64,000 nucleotides of DNA from Sphingobacterium paucimobilis HER1398 (GTDB lineage: Bacteria > Bacteroidota > Bacteroidia > Sphingobacteriales > Sphingobacteriaceae): positions 186,001 through 250,000 of the forward strand of contig NZ_ATDL01000004.1 in the NCBI RefSeq assembly GCF_000416985.1. Reading direction: 5' to 3'. Positions 28,413 to 36,866 of the stretch are shown here, piece after piece. Positions within the stretch are counted from its first letter, which is position 1; every line of letters starts with the position of its first letter. A program made the position numbers and the translations under genes. The notes under the pieces are model-generated. The model saw only the letters and a list, made by a program, of their open reading frames with translations. It was not told where the DNA came from and made no database searches.

Positions 28413-30797
28413 TTACTCATCTCTAAGGCTCTTGACAGGATTGAGTATTGCCGCTCTAAAGGCCAATGTACTGACCGTGAGTAATGCTATTACTATGGCG
28501 AGTATTCCAGCTAAAGCAAATACCCACCATTGTATATGGATACGGTATACATAGTCGGATAGCCACTGATCCATAATCCACCAGGTGATAGGCGAGGCTA
28601 TGAGCAGGGCGACGATGACTAATTTTACAAAATCGCGTGATAGCATAGCGATTATACTTGACACTGTTGCACCGAGTACCTTGCGTATGCCAATTTCTTT
28701 TTGCTTTTGGATGGTTGCGAATGATACTAGCCCAAGTAGACCCAAACAGGCTATAAAGATGGCCAAGCCTGAGAAAAGCCCCGTGAGTGCTGCTGTACGT
28801 TTTTGAGTAGCAAATTTTAAAGCATAATCATCATCTGTAAAGTGGATATCGATTGGATAGTCAGGATTGTATTTCTTTACTAAGGATTGAATTGCTTCTA
28901 CGTTCGTTAGTAAGCTTTTTGCGCTGTTTAATCTAATATGTATGTAATCTGACCAAATGGACGGACCTTTGATCATCATAGGCTCAATGTTCTGATAGGG
29001 GGATTGCCATACAAAATCCTCAATGATCCCGATAACAGTATAGACCTGTTGATATTCTGTATCCTGGCCTACGGTCACTTGTGCGCCTATAGGATTGGTC
29101 AATTGCATTTTGGCAACAGCGGTTTCATTGAGCAGGAGGGAACTGGAGTCGGAAGCGTGTCTGTAAATGTCAATATCTCGTCCTTGTAGTAATTTTATTC
29201 CCATTGTTTGGGTAAAATCACAATCTGTAGCCATATTATTGAATACGACATCGTAATCTTCTGGTCTACTATTAGGCCAGGAATAGCCCCAGCTGTTACT
29301 GCCATTACGACTGATACGTCCCCATGTTTTGCTCATGTTGGTGGCAATTCCTTGCTGAAATAGCTCATTTCTCAATGCTTCATAGTTTTTGCCGAGATTA
29401 CCTTCTAATGGTAAATAAACGAGGTTATTACGGTCGTATCCCACATTTCGTTCTTCTCCAAAGCGTATCTGCTGACCGATAATAAAAGTGCATATTCCTA
29501 GGCCGATTGATATGGTAAACTGTAAGGTGACAAGGATTTTTCTGGGTTGTAGGCCAGCGTTTAAAATCAGATAATTTCCTTTTAAGGTTTTTATGGGATC
29601 AAAGGCTGCCAGAACAAAGGCAGGATATAATCCGGCACATAGGGAACAAAAGAAGATAATGATAAGAAATATAGACCAAAAAAATATCGGATCGTCACCG
29701 ATCGAAAGATCTCCATGTATTAGGTTGTTGAAAAACGGAAGAGCTAAGAAAATAATCAATAACGCTAAGATAGCGGCCAAAAAGGTTAGGATAAAAGATT
29801 CTAATAAAAACTGTTGAACAAGTGATTTTTTCGGTGCTCCGACCACCTTACGTACACCTATTTCTTTGGCTCGTCTTTCCGCACCTGCAGTGCTTAGGTT
29901 GATAAAATTAATGCAAGCAATCAAAAGAATGAATATACCGATTAGTCCAAATAGCTGTAGAGTGGTGATATTGCCGGCTACCATCTGCCCATTAACAGAC
30001 TTGTTGTATAAGTGCCAGCGATGGGCAGGGTATAGGTATATGGTCGCTTTTGTGGTGCCGTTGGTATGTTTGGAAACCAGGTTCTCTATGCTCTTATTGA
30101 TTGAGGGAAGTGATGCTCCTTCTGTTAAAAGGGCATAGGTTTCATGGTTATAAGCAGTCCAGGAGTCAGAAAAAGTTTTTCCTCTTTTTGCGAGATAATT
30201 CAGGGAGCAGATAAAGTCGTTTCCATAGAATTTGGAGTTACGTGGAATGTCCTCGATAACGGCTTCTACAGTCAGGGAAACGGTAGTGTCCATATCCACT
30301 CTGCGACCAATTACATCTGTTTTACCGAATAGCTTTTTAGCCATGGAGGCCGTTAGTACTATGGCATCAGGACGGGATAAAGTTGTTGCGTAATTACCAG
30401 AGATAACTTGGAAATCAAATAGTTTCAAAAATGCAGGATCCGCCGCTATTCCTGAAGCACTGAGGCTCGGTTCGGCATCATGATGAATACGGTGATCAAT
30501 ATTCCATATACGTACGACCTCTTCTATTTCTGGATGTTCCTGCTGTAAAATAGGACCGAGAATGTTAGGGGTTCCGCCCCAGGTATGTTGGTTGCCATCA
30601 AATATATCTCTCGTATACACTTGATATAGGCGGTCTGTTTTGGAGTAGAATCGGTCATATCTTATCTCTGAATTAATCCAAAGGGCGATGATCAATGAAA
30701 TGCCCATGCCTAAGGCCAATCCTAAGATATTAATAAAAGAATACCTTTTGTTTTTCCAAAGGTTTCTCCATGCGATTTTGATATAGTTTCTTAGCAT
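28413..30797 (-). CDS. FtsX/MacB-type ABC transporter permease (copy 4)
   Basis: A 794-residue permease opening MLRNYIKIAWRNLWKNKRYSFINILGLALG, with a long MacB-PCD domain, FtsX core with INFINLSTAGAERRAKEIGVRKVVGAPKKSL, second periplasmic domain and second core with QKQKEIGIRKVLGAT, ending NPVKSLRDE. It begins 31 bases after the stop of copy 5 and ends 30 bases before copy 3, so the three are co-transcribed. Substrate unknown. Confidence 0.92.
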   Translation of the reverse strand: MLRNYIKIAWRNLWKNKRYSFINILGLALGMGISLIIALWINSEIRYDRFYSKTDRLYQVYTRDIFDGNQHTWGGTPNILGPILQQEHPEIEEVVRIWNIDHRIHHDAEPSLSASGIAADPAFLKLFDFQVISGNYATTLSRPDAIVLTASMAKKLFGKTDVIGRRVDMDTTVSLTVEAVIEDIPRNSKFYGNDFICSLNYLAKRGKTFSDSWTAYNHETYALLTEGASLPSINKSIENLVSKHTNGTTKATIYLYPAHRWHLYNKSVNGQMVAGNITTLQLFGLIGIFILLIACINFINLSTAGAERRAKEIGVRKVVGAPKKSLVQQFLLESFILTFLAAILALLIIFLALPFFNNLIHGDLSIGDDPIFFWSIFLIIIFFCSLCAGLYPAFVLAAFDPIKTLKGNYLILNAGLQPRKILVTLQFTISIGLGICTFIIGQQIRFGEERNVGYDRNNLVYLPLEGNLGKNYEALRNELFQQGIATNMSKTWGRISRNGSNSWGYSWPNSRPEDYDVVFNNMATDCDFTQTMGIKLLQGRDIDIYRHASDSSSLLLNETAVAKMQLTNPIGAQVTVGQDTEYQQVYTVIGIIEDFVWQSPYQNIEPMMIKGPSIWSDYIHIRLNSAKSLLTNVEAIQSLVKKYNPDYPIDIHFTDDDYALKFATQKRTAALTGLFSGLAIFIACLGLLGLVSFATIQKQKEIGIRKVLGATVSSIIAMLSRDFVKLVIVALLIASPITWWIMDQWLSDYVYRIHIQWWVFALAGILAIVIALLTVSTLAFRAAILNPVKSLRDE

Positions 30798-30828
30798 AGC
30801 TTTAGTATTAAGATTTAAGCATTATTTC

Positions 30829-33243
30829 TTATTCGTCCTTCAAACTCTCTACTGGATTACGCTTAGCCGCCATTAATGCTTGGTAGCCTACAGATAATAA
30901 GGCTATGAGAAGAGTACTGCAGCCTGCCAACACTAGCGTCCAAGGTTGTATGTCTATGCGATAAGCAAATCCTTCCAGCCACTTGCTCATGATCCAATAG
31001 GCTATAGGTAAAGCGATAAATAAGGCGATAATAATCAACTTGATATACTCTCTGGACAATAAACTTATAATACCAAAAACGGTGCTTCCTAATACTTTTC
31101 GTATACCGATTTCCTTTGTCCGTTGATAGGCGGTCACTGTCACTAACCCAATAAGTCCCAAACAGCTGAGGATAATGGTGATAGCAGTTGCTAAGTTGAT
31201 GATACGACTTTGCTTGACATCCGATTCATAGAATGTCTTGAGCTCATCGTCATAAAAGCTATAAATAAAGGGGGCTTTTGGATAAATGTTTACCCATTCT
31301 TTTTCCAATATGGCGATGGCTTTTGGCCATTGTGAAGGTCGGTCGGGGAGTCTAATGTTGAAAGTGCGTAAGCTGTATTTATTATTAGTCACCATCAAGG
31401 CTAAGGGTCCTACGGCTGTGTGTAAGTTTTTTGAATGAAAATCTTGGAATATACCTTGTATTCGTAAAGGTGCTCCGCTATGGTCGCTAATGTTTTTTCC
31501 AGCGGCTTCTTCATTACTAATAAAGCCCAGTGCTTTTCGGGCCGATTCATTGATGAATACACTTCCTACAGTATCCCCTGGAATAGTATTTCTTCCTGCT
31601 AATAGTTTTATTTTATAAAGAGACAGGTAGTCTGCGTCCGTGTATTTGAAGGCAAGATTGAGCCGTATCTCACCAGTGTCGGATGGTGCTACCAGGTTAT
31701 TTCCCCAATGGCTGTTGTCCAACGGTTGGTGCCCTAGTGCTATATCTTGAATTTCGGTGTGTTGCTCAATAGCGTGTTTATAAAGGAATGGACTGGCGTG
31801 TGCTTCGTGTTTCGCTTTTTGCGGGATAGCAATTGATACAATAGCGCTTTTCTCAAAACCTAGATCGGAGTCCATCATATATGCTATTTGAGCCGTAATA
31901 ATAAATGTTCCCACGACAAAAAACTGCGCTATGACGAACTGAAATACGATGAGGACTTTTCGAAGTGATATTCCATTTGATGTCAGATTGCCTATGTTTT
32001 TTACTTTTAATACATCAATGACCTTAACTTTGTTTATTAGAAATGTCGGGTATATGCTAGACAAAAGGGTGACGGCAAGGATTAGGCCGGTTAAGAAGAT
32101 GGAAGTAGCGACCGGTGTATTAAAGTCTTGTATGTTATTAGGAAGGAAGTCGTTATATTGCCATGTAAAGTAAGAGACGAGAGGGATTGAAAGGAGTAAG
32201 GCAAAGCCACATATGCACAAAGTCTCTAAGGCAAACTTTAAAGTCAAATGTTGTCCTTTTTCACCTAGAGTTTTTCGGATTCCTATTTCTTTGGCACGAT
32301 AAGGCAGTTGTGCTGTCGAAAGATTGACATAATTGATGCAGGCGAGAATAAGCAAAAAAATACCTATACCAGATAATCCTAAAATTATCTTCTTGTCAGC
32401 TGTGTATTCGCCGGAGGCATACTCTTGAGCAAAGTGCTTTTGAGAAAGAGGCAGTAGGTCAAACCAGACCTTATAATGGTATTTTTTAAATTTTTCTGCA
32501 TTCATTTCTGCTACTTTGGCATTGATGTTCTTCAGTATCGGTGCTTTACTGTTTTCAGAAACTTTAAGGTATAGTTTATGATCCGAATTTGCACTTGACC
32601 ATTGTTCATTTTTTAATTCTTCTTTTGGGATCGGCATGAATTCCTTTGCGGTAAAGGAGCTTGGGGATTTTAGATCCTTAACCACACCCGAAATAGTGAA
32701 TATGGTGGAGTCATAAAGCAAAGTCTTACCAACAAGGGATTGAAGGTCTGCATTGCCAAAGTAATGCTTGACTCTAGATAATGTTAAAACTACTTGGTTA
32801 GGCGCAGATAATGCTTTTTTAGGGTTTCCTACAATCCATTCATAGGGTAGCATATCAAAATATGCTGAAGTGGTACTTTTTATTTCTTGAGGTTCGTCAA
32901 ATGAAATTGTTGTACCGACAGCTGAAGGTATGCTGATTTCTTCATAATATCGGTTGTAGACAGGCACCAGCTGTTCTATGCCAGTTAGTGTTTCTTGCAT
33001 ATAAGGATACAGGGGGAGAGGAATTCCTCCAAAGCCACTCTCTTTACCGTCGAAAACCGATTTATTGACAATCTGATAAATATCCTCACTCTCTGGTAGA
33101 GCTTTGTCAAAGCTTAGTTCATAATTGACAATGCGAAATATGATCCAACAGGCACTGATTCCAATGGAAAGTCCTAAGATATTCAGTGTCGTGAAAAATC
33201 GATTTGCCCAAAGTTTTCTCAAGGTTAGTTTGATGTGGTTCAT
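30829..33243 (-). CDS. FtsX/MacB-type ABC transporter permease (copy 5)
   Basis: An 804-residue permease directly after the ATPase gene. The ATG at 33241-33243 (MNHIKLTLRKLWANRFF) fits the family start and clears the upstream ATPase stop by ten bases; a longer in-frame start would overlap the ATPase gene and lacks family support. FtsX cores are marked by INYVNLSTAQLPYRAKEIGIRKTLGEKG and YQRTKEIGIRKVLGST, with periplasmic domains between; the end is NPVESLKDE. It is the permease most tightly linked to the ATPase and adaptor. Confidence 0.92.
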   Translation of the reverse strand: MNHIKLTLRKLWANRFFTTLNILGLSIGISACWIIFRIVNYELSFDKALPESEDIYQIVNKSVFDGKESGFGGIPLPLYPYMQETLTGIEQLVPVYNRYYEEISIPSAVGTTISFDEPQEIKSTTSAYFDMLPYEWIVGNPKKALSAPNQVVLTLSRVKHYFGNADLQSLVGKTLLYDSTIFTISGVVKDLKSPSSFTAKEFMPIPKEELKNEQWSSANSDHKLYLKVSENSKAPILKNINAKVAEMNAEKFKKYHYKVWFDLLPLSQKHFAQEYASGEYTADKKIILGLSGIGIFLLILACINYVNLSTAQLPYRAKEIGIRKTLGEKGQHLTLKFALETLCICGFALLLSIPLVSYFTWQYNDFLPNNIQDFNTPVATSIFLTGLILAVTLLSSIYPTFLINKVKVIDVLKVKNIGNLTSNGISLRKVLIVFQFVIAQFFVVGTFIITAQIAYMMDSDLGFEKSAIVSIAIPQKAKHEAHASPFLYKHAIEQHTEIQDIALGHQPLDNSHWGNNLVAPSDTGEIRLNLAFKYTDADYLSLYKIKLLAGRNTIPGDTVGSVFINESARKALGFISNEEAAGKNISDHSGAPLRIQGIFQDFHSKNLHTAVGPLALMVTNNKYSLRTFNIRLPDRPSQWPKAIAILEKEWVNIYPKAPFIYSFYDDELKTFYESDVKQSRIINLATAITIILSCLGLIGLVTVTAYQRTKEIGIRKVLGSTVFGIISLLSREYIKLIIIALFIALPIAYWIMSKWLEGFAYRIDIQPWTLVLAGCSTLLIALLSVGYQALMAAKRNPVESLKDE

Positions 33244-33253
33244 AGCATTGTCG

Positions 33254-33931
33254 TTAAACAGTTTGACTTTCCATAATAACCTGACCATCTAGCATACGTA
33301 TCACCCGATCTGCAAATTTTGCATCATGCTCTGAGTGTGTCACCATCACAATAGTAGTACCAGCTTCGTTTAGTTCGGTAAGGAGCTGCATGACTTCGTT
33401 ACCATTGCTCGAATCCAGATTACCAGTTGGCTCATCGGCGAGAATTAGCTTCGGATTGTTGACTACCGCCCGGGCTACAGCAACCCGCTGTTGCTGTCCA
33501 CCGGATAGTTGTTGTGGAAAGTGGTTGCGCCGATGCATAATCTGTACTTTTTCCAACACCTCTTCCACACGACGTTTCCGTTCGGCAGCAGGTACGTTTG
33601 TATATACGAGAGGAAGTTCTACGTTTTCGAAAACAGTAAGCTCATCAATGAGATTGAAACTCTGGAATACAAAACCGATATTATGTTTTCGAAGATTGGA
33701 GCGGTTGCTCTCTTTGAATTTGGCAACTTCTGTACCGTTGAAAAGATAGCTCCCTTCATCGAGATCATCAAGAAGTCCTATGATGTTCAGTAAGGTGGAT
33801 TTTCCGCAGCCAGAAGGGCCCATAACAGCGACGAATTCGCTCTCTTTGACATGAATGTTTACCTTGTTTAAGGCAACCGTTTCAACCTCCTCGGTACGGT
33901 AATATTTCTGTAAATTCGTTATTTTTATCAT
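33254..33931 (-). CDS. ABC transporter ATP-binding protein (MacB/LolD type)
   Basis: A 225-residue ATPase with Walker A GPSGCGKST, Q-loop NIGFVFQSFNLIDELT, full signature LSGGQQQRVAVARAVV, Walker B LILADEPTGNLD and switch VTHSEHDAKFA. All nucleotide-binding motifs are intact. It sits between the HlyD-type adaptor and permease copy 5, the order typical of MacAB-like exporters, and probably serves copies 3-5. A second ATPase with a variant signature closes the other permease operon. Confidence 0.94.
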   Translation of the reverse strand: MIKITNLQKYYRTEEVETVALNKVNIHVKESEFVAVMGPSGCGKSTLLNIIGLLDDLDEGSYLFNGTEVAKFKESNRSNLRKHNIGFVFQSFNLIDELTVFENVELPLVYTNVPAAERKRRVEEVLEKVQIMHRRNHFPQQLSGGQQQRVAVARAVVNNPKLILADEPTGNLDSSNGNEVMQLLTELNEAGTTIVMVTHSEHDAKFADRVIRMLDGQVIMESQTV

Positions 33932-33937
33932 GGTTAT

Positions 33938-33985
33938 GAAGTTGTCTTGCTATAAAGTTATGTAGTTATCTTGGTATCTAGCTAT
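33938..33985. repeat. Imperfect 24-bp tandem duplication between adaptor and ATPase genes
   Basis: Units at 33938-33961 and 33962-33985 agree at about 18 of 24 positions (shared TCTTG and TAT blocks), and the start of a third unit (GAAGGTT) follows. It lies in the 95-base intergenic space within the operon. No function is evident; it may be a slippage-type duplication. Confidence 0.5.
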
Positions 33986-34026
33986 GAAGGTTACAGTAAG
34001 TGTGTCTGACATCTTACATCCCAATA

Positions 34027-35277
34027 CTATTTAATATTCAATTCCTGTATCTTGTCGTAGGTTTCATAATTTGAGACTATAACCTTGTCGCCAGGCTTCA
34101 ATCCACTGATTACTTCATAAAACTCGGGGTTTTGTCTGCCCAATTGTATGTCCATACGATAAGCAGTTGTTCCTGTTTTGTCCAATTTGAAAATCCAGTT
34201 GCCTCCGGTTTGCTGATAAAAACCGCCTTTGGCTAGTAATAATGCTTTCGTTTCGTCGCTTAATGAAAGTCTTATCTGTAAGGTCTGTCCTCTTCTTACT
34301 GTGGTCGGAGCCTGTCCTACAAATTCCATGTCAACTTGGAACCGACCATTGGTGACCTGTGTATACACTTTTTTGATTTTTAGTTGATAGGGTTTTCCAT
34401 TCAAAGTGAACTCTCCTACCTGATCGGTAAAAATGCGATTGATGTAGTGCTCGTCGATTTCAGCACGGACTTTAAAGCCCGTAAGCACGTCAATTTGTCC
34501 AAGTCGTTCGCCTGCATTTTTATTCTGACCGATCTCTGCGTCAAATGAAGTGAGCTGTCCGTCTACTGGGGCTCTAAGAATCAGGTCCCCCACTTTGCGT
34601 CGCATAAGCTTTAAGGCACTTTGTGTACGTTGGAATGTTTCCTGATCCTGTTTAATTTTTTGTCTGCTGGAAATAGAGTCCTGACGTAATATCTGCTTGG
34701 TCAGCACGACACGTTCTTTTTGATAGTTGTAGTCATTTTTTGACTTTTCAAATTCTTGAGATCCAATCGCTTTTTCTGCATAGAGCTTCTTATTGAGATT
34801 GTATAGACGTGCTGATTCCCGCAATGCCTGTTCGACATCAGCCATTTGATTACGGTTATTGATAGACACCTGTTCGGCACTCGTGCGGGCAATCTGAGCT
34901 TGGGTAAGAAGGTTAAGAACCTGTGTCTCCTGTTGGACCAGCCCTAATTCTTGATCGGTATTGGACAGTTTCATGATCGGGTCACCTTTCTTAAGGATAG
35001 CTCCGTCTTCTACATATTTCTCTTCGACGCGGCCACCTACAGCAGCGTCGAGATATATGCTGCTTATCGGAAGTACTGTTCCGTTGATGGGGATGAATTC
35101 CTGGAAGACACCTTCTTTGACCTCCACAATACTGATGCGGTCCTTATCGACGTTGAGACGGCTATTGCCACTACTGAAATAATAGCTTCCCCCAATCAAT
35201 GCGACAATGGCTGTTATTCCTATCAGGGTGAGAATACGTTTTGTATTCCATTTCTTTTGTTGTATTGGTCTGTCCAT
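34027..35277 (-). CDS. HlyD-family periplasmic adaptor (membrane fusion) protein
   Basis: A 416-residue adaptor that bridges the inner-membrane ABC permease to a TolC channel. It has one N-terminal helix (about 14-33, ILTLIGITAIVALIGGSYYF), a lipoyl-like half (GRVEEKYVEDGAILKKGDPIMKLSN), a long coiled-coil hairpin (about 105-215), the second lipoyl half (LILRAPVDGQLTSFDAEIGQ), a beta-barrel and a C-terminal domain (GLKPGDKVIVSNYETYDKIQEL). It is the first gene of its minus-strand operon and divergent from tolC. Confidence 0.92.
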   Translation of the reverse strand: MDRPIQQKKWNTKRILTLIGITAIVALIGGSYYFSSGNSRLNVDKDRISIVEVKEGVFQEFIPINGTVLPISSIYLDAAVGGRVEEKYVEDGAILKKGDPIMKLSNTDQELGLVQQETQVLNLLTQAQIARTSAEQVSINNRNQMADVEQALRESARLYNLNKKLYAEKAIGSQEFEKSKNDYNYQKERVVLTKQILRQDSISSRQKIKQDQETFQRTQSALKLMRRKVGDLILRAPVDGQLTSFDAEIGQNKNAGERLGQIDVLTGFKVRAEIDEHYINRIFTDQVGEFTLNGKPYQLKIKKVYTQVTNGRFQVDMEFVGQAPTTVRRGQTLQIRLSLSDETKALLLAKGGFYQQTGGNWIFKLDKTGTTAYRMDIQLGRQNPEFYEVISGLKPGDKVIVSNYETYDKIQELNIK

Positions 35278-35340
35278 TCAGAAACTAAAAATTAAAAATC
35301 CAAAAAGGCGCATAAACAGCCCTTTGGCAGAATCACCTAC

Positions 35341-35510
35341 AATCTTGTGCCATTTTTTTAAATCGTTGTTTTACAGCTGTTTATTGTATTCATCGGGTTT
35401 AAGGTGTCCGTATTCGGACACTGTTTGTTCGACAATGGACACCCTATACGATATTTCTTTTGTATGATGTTGTTTTATAGTTGTTTATGTTTTTGGCACG
35501 TGCTATGGGT
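35341..35510. promoter_or_regulatory. Divergent sigma-54-like promoters sharing paired activator sites
   Basis: Central dyads TGTCCG-N4-CGGACA (35405-35420) and TGTTCG-N4-TGGACA (35426-35441) have centres 21 bp apart. TGGCAC, the sigma-54 -24 core, lies on the plus strand at 35494-35499 toward the TolC gene and on the minus strand at 35352-35347 toward the adaptor gene, each exactly 52 bases from the nearer dyad edge. The -12 elements are weaker: ATGG at 35505-35508, and TTGT one base closer than usual on the minus strand. Confidence 0.72.
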
Positions 35511-35538
35511 AAGCCAATCTAATAATTGATCATTTAAA

Positions 35539-36852
35539 ATGAAGACGATTTTTAGAATTTTTATTTTGTTTTTATTTACTAGTTGTTTGGTGCAGGCGCA
35601 AGGGCAGACAAAACGTTTGTCCCTTGTCGATTGCATCACGTTGGCTCTGGAGAATAATCCGGCATTGCAACGATCCGAATTGAATCTAGTAAGAAATAAT
35701 ATAGCACTTCAACAGGCGAAGAATAATAGGTTACCTTCTCTAAAGGCGGAGTGGGGGCACGCCTATAATGAGGGGCGGAGTGTAAACCCAACCACGAATC
35801 AGTTTGTCGAAGAGAGTTATTTTTCAGGGAATCAGGCACTCAATTTAAATGTGCCTATATTTAATGGATTCCAGACATTACACCATATTCGCGAGCAGGC
35901 TAATGCGAAAGAGGCAGGACGATTTGAATTTGATCATGCGAAGAATGAACTGAAATTGGATGTGCTGACGGCCTATATCCTAGTTTTGACGGCCAAGGAT
36001 ATGCTGGAACAAACCAAAGGACAATTGGCTGTGACGGAAGAGAATGTGCGGCGTACGCAGATTCTGCATAAAGAAGGGGCGGTAAGCCCTGGAGACTATT
36101 ATGACTTGCAGGGACAGCTACATGCCGATAAAAATACACTAGAAGCAAGTGCGCAATTGTTAAATAGAAATAGGTTGCAGTTGGCCTCTCTTTTAAATCT
36201 GTCTGTAGATAGTTTAGGTGATATTGAACCCTTGGCTATGTCGCTCGATGTAGCAAGGCAAACGGGAGAGAAGCTTTTTAGAAATGCATTGGACGTTTTG
36301 CCAGAGTTTAAAGCGTATGATTGGCGTATTAAGGAGGCCGAACAAGGGGTGAAGGTGGAACGTGCAGCTTACCTCCCATCCTTATCATTAGGGGCTGGGC
36401 TTTGGTCGCGGTACTCAAGTACCAATCCGAGCAGTTATGGAAGACAGATGAACAACTACCTGTCAAAAGGTATTTCATTAGGACTTAGTATTCCGATTTT
36501 TAATCAGTTCCGAACAAGGAATCAGGTTAAGTTGGCGAAGCTAAATCTTCAGGAAGTGATTTGGGATAGAGAAATAGCAAAAAGTAAACTGCGAGAGGAG
36601 ACTGCCAAAACGGTTTTTGATTTAGAAACACTGCAGGTAAATGTCGCTAATCTCCGGGAACAAGAGAATAGCTATAAAGAATCATTTCGAATAGCTCAGG
36701 TTCATTTTGATGCAGGAAATAGTAATTCTGTGGTCTTCCTTACGGCGAAAACAAAACTAGATAACGCCCAAGCTCAGCTATTGATCAAACGGTACGAACT
36801 TATGTTGCAGAAATATATCAATGACTATTATGCAGGAACTATAAATTTATAA
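35539..36852 (+). CDS. TolC-family outer-membrane efflux channel
   Basis: A 437-residue outer-membrane factor. The signal MKTIFRIFILFLFTSCLVQAQ precedes two related halves rich in long amphipathic helices, with the typical opening LSLVDCITLALENNPALQRSELNL and a matching repeat in the second half (VKVERAAYLPSLSLGAGLWSRY ... NQFRTRNQVKLAKLNLQEVIWD). It forms the channel through the outer membrane. It heads the plus-strand operon with the response regulator and kinase, divergent from its likely adaptor partner. Confidence 0.92.
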   Translation: MKTIFRIFILFLFTSCLVQAQGQTKRLSLVDCITLALENNPALQRSELNLVRNNIALQQAKNNRLPSLKAEWGHAYNEGRSVNPTTNQFVEESYFSGNQALNLNVPIFNGFQTLHHIREQANAKEAGRFEFDHAKNELKLDVLTAYILVLTAKDMLEQTKGQLAVTEENVRRTQILHKEGAVSPGDYYDLQGQLHADKNTLEASAQLLNRNRLQLASLLNLSVDSLGDIEPLAMSLDVARQTGEKLFRNALDVLPEFKAYDWRIKEAEQGVKVERAAYLPSLSLGAGLWSRYSSTNPSSYGRQMNNYLSKGISLGLSIPIFNQFRTRNQVKLAKLNLQEVIWDREIAKSKLREETAKTVFDLETLQVNVANLREQENSYKESFRIAQVHFDAGNSNSVVFLTAKTKLDNAQAQLLIKRYELMLQKYINDYYAGTINL

Positions 36853-36866
36853 CTAATTTAGTTTTG

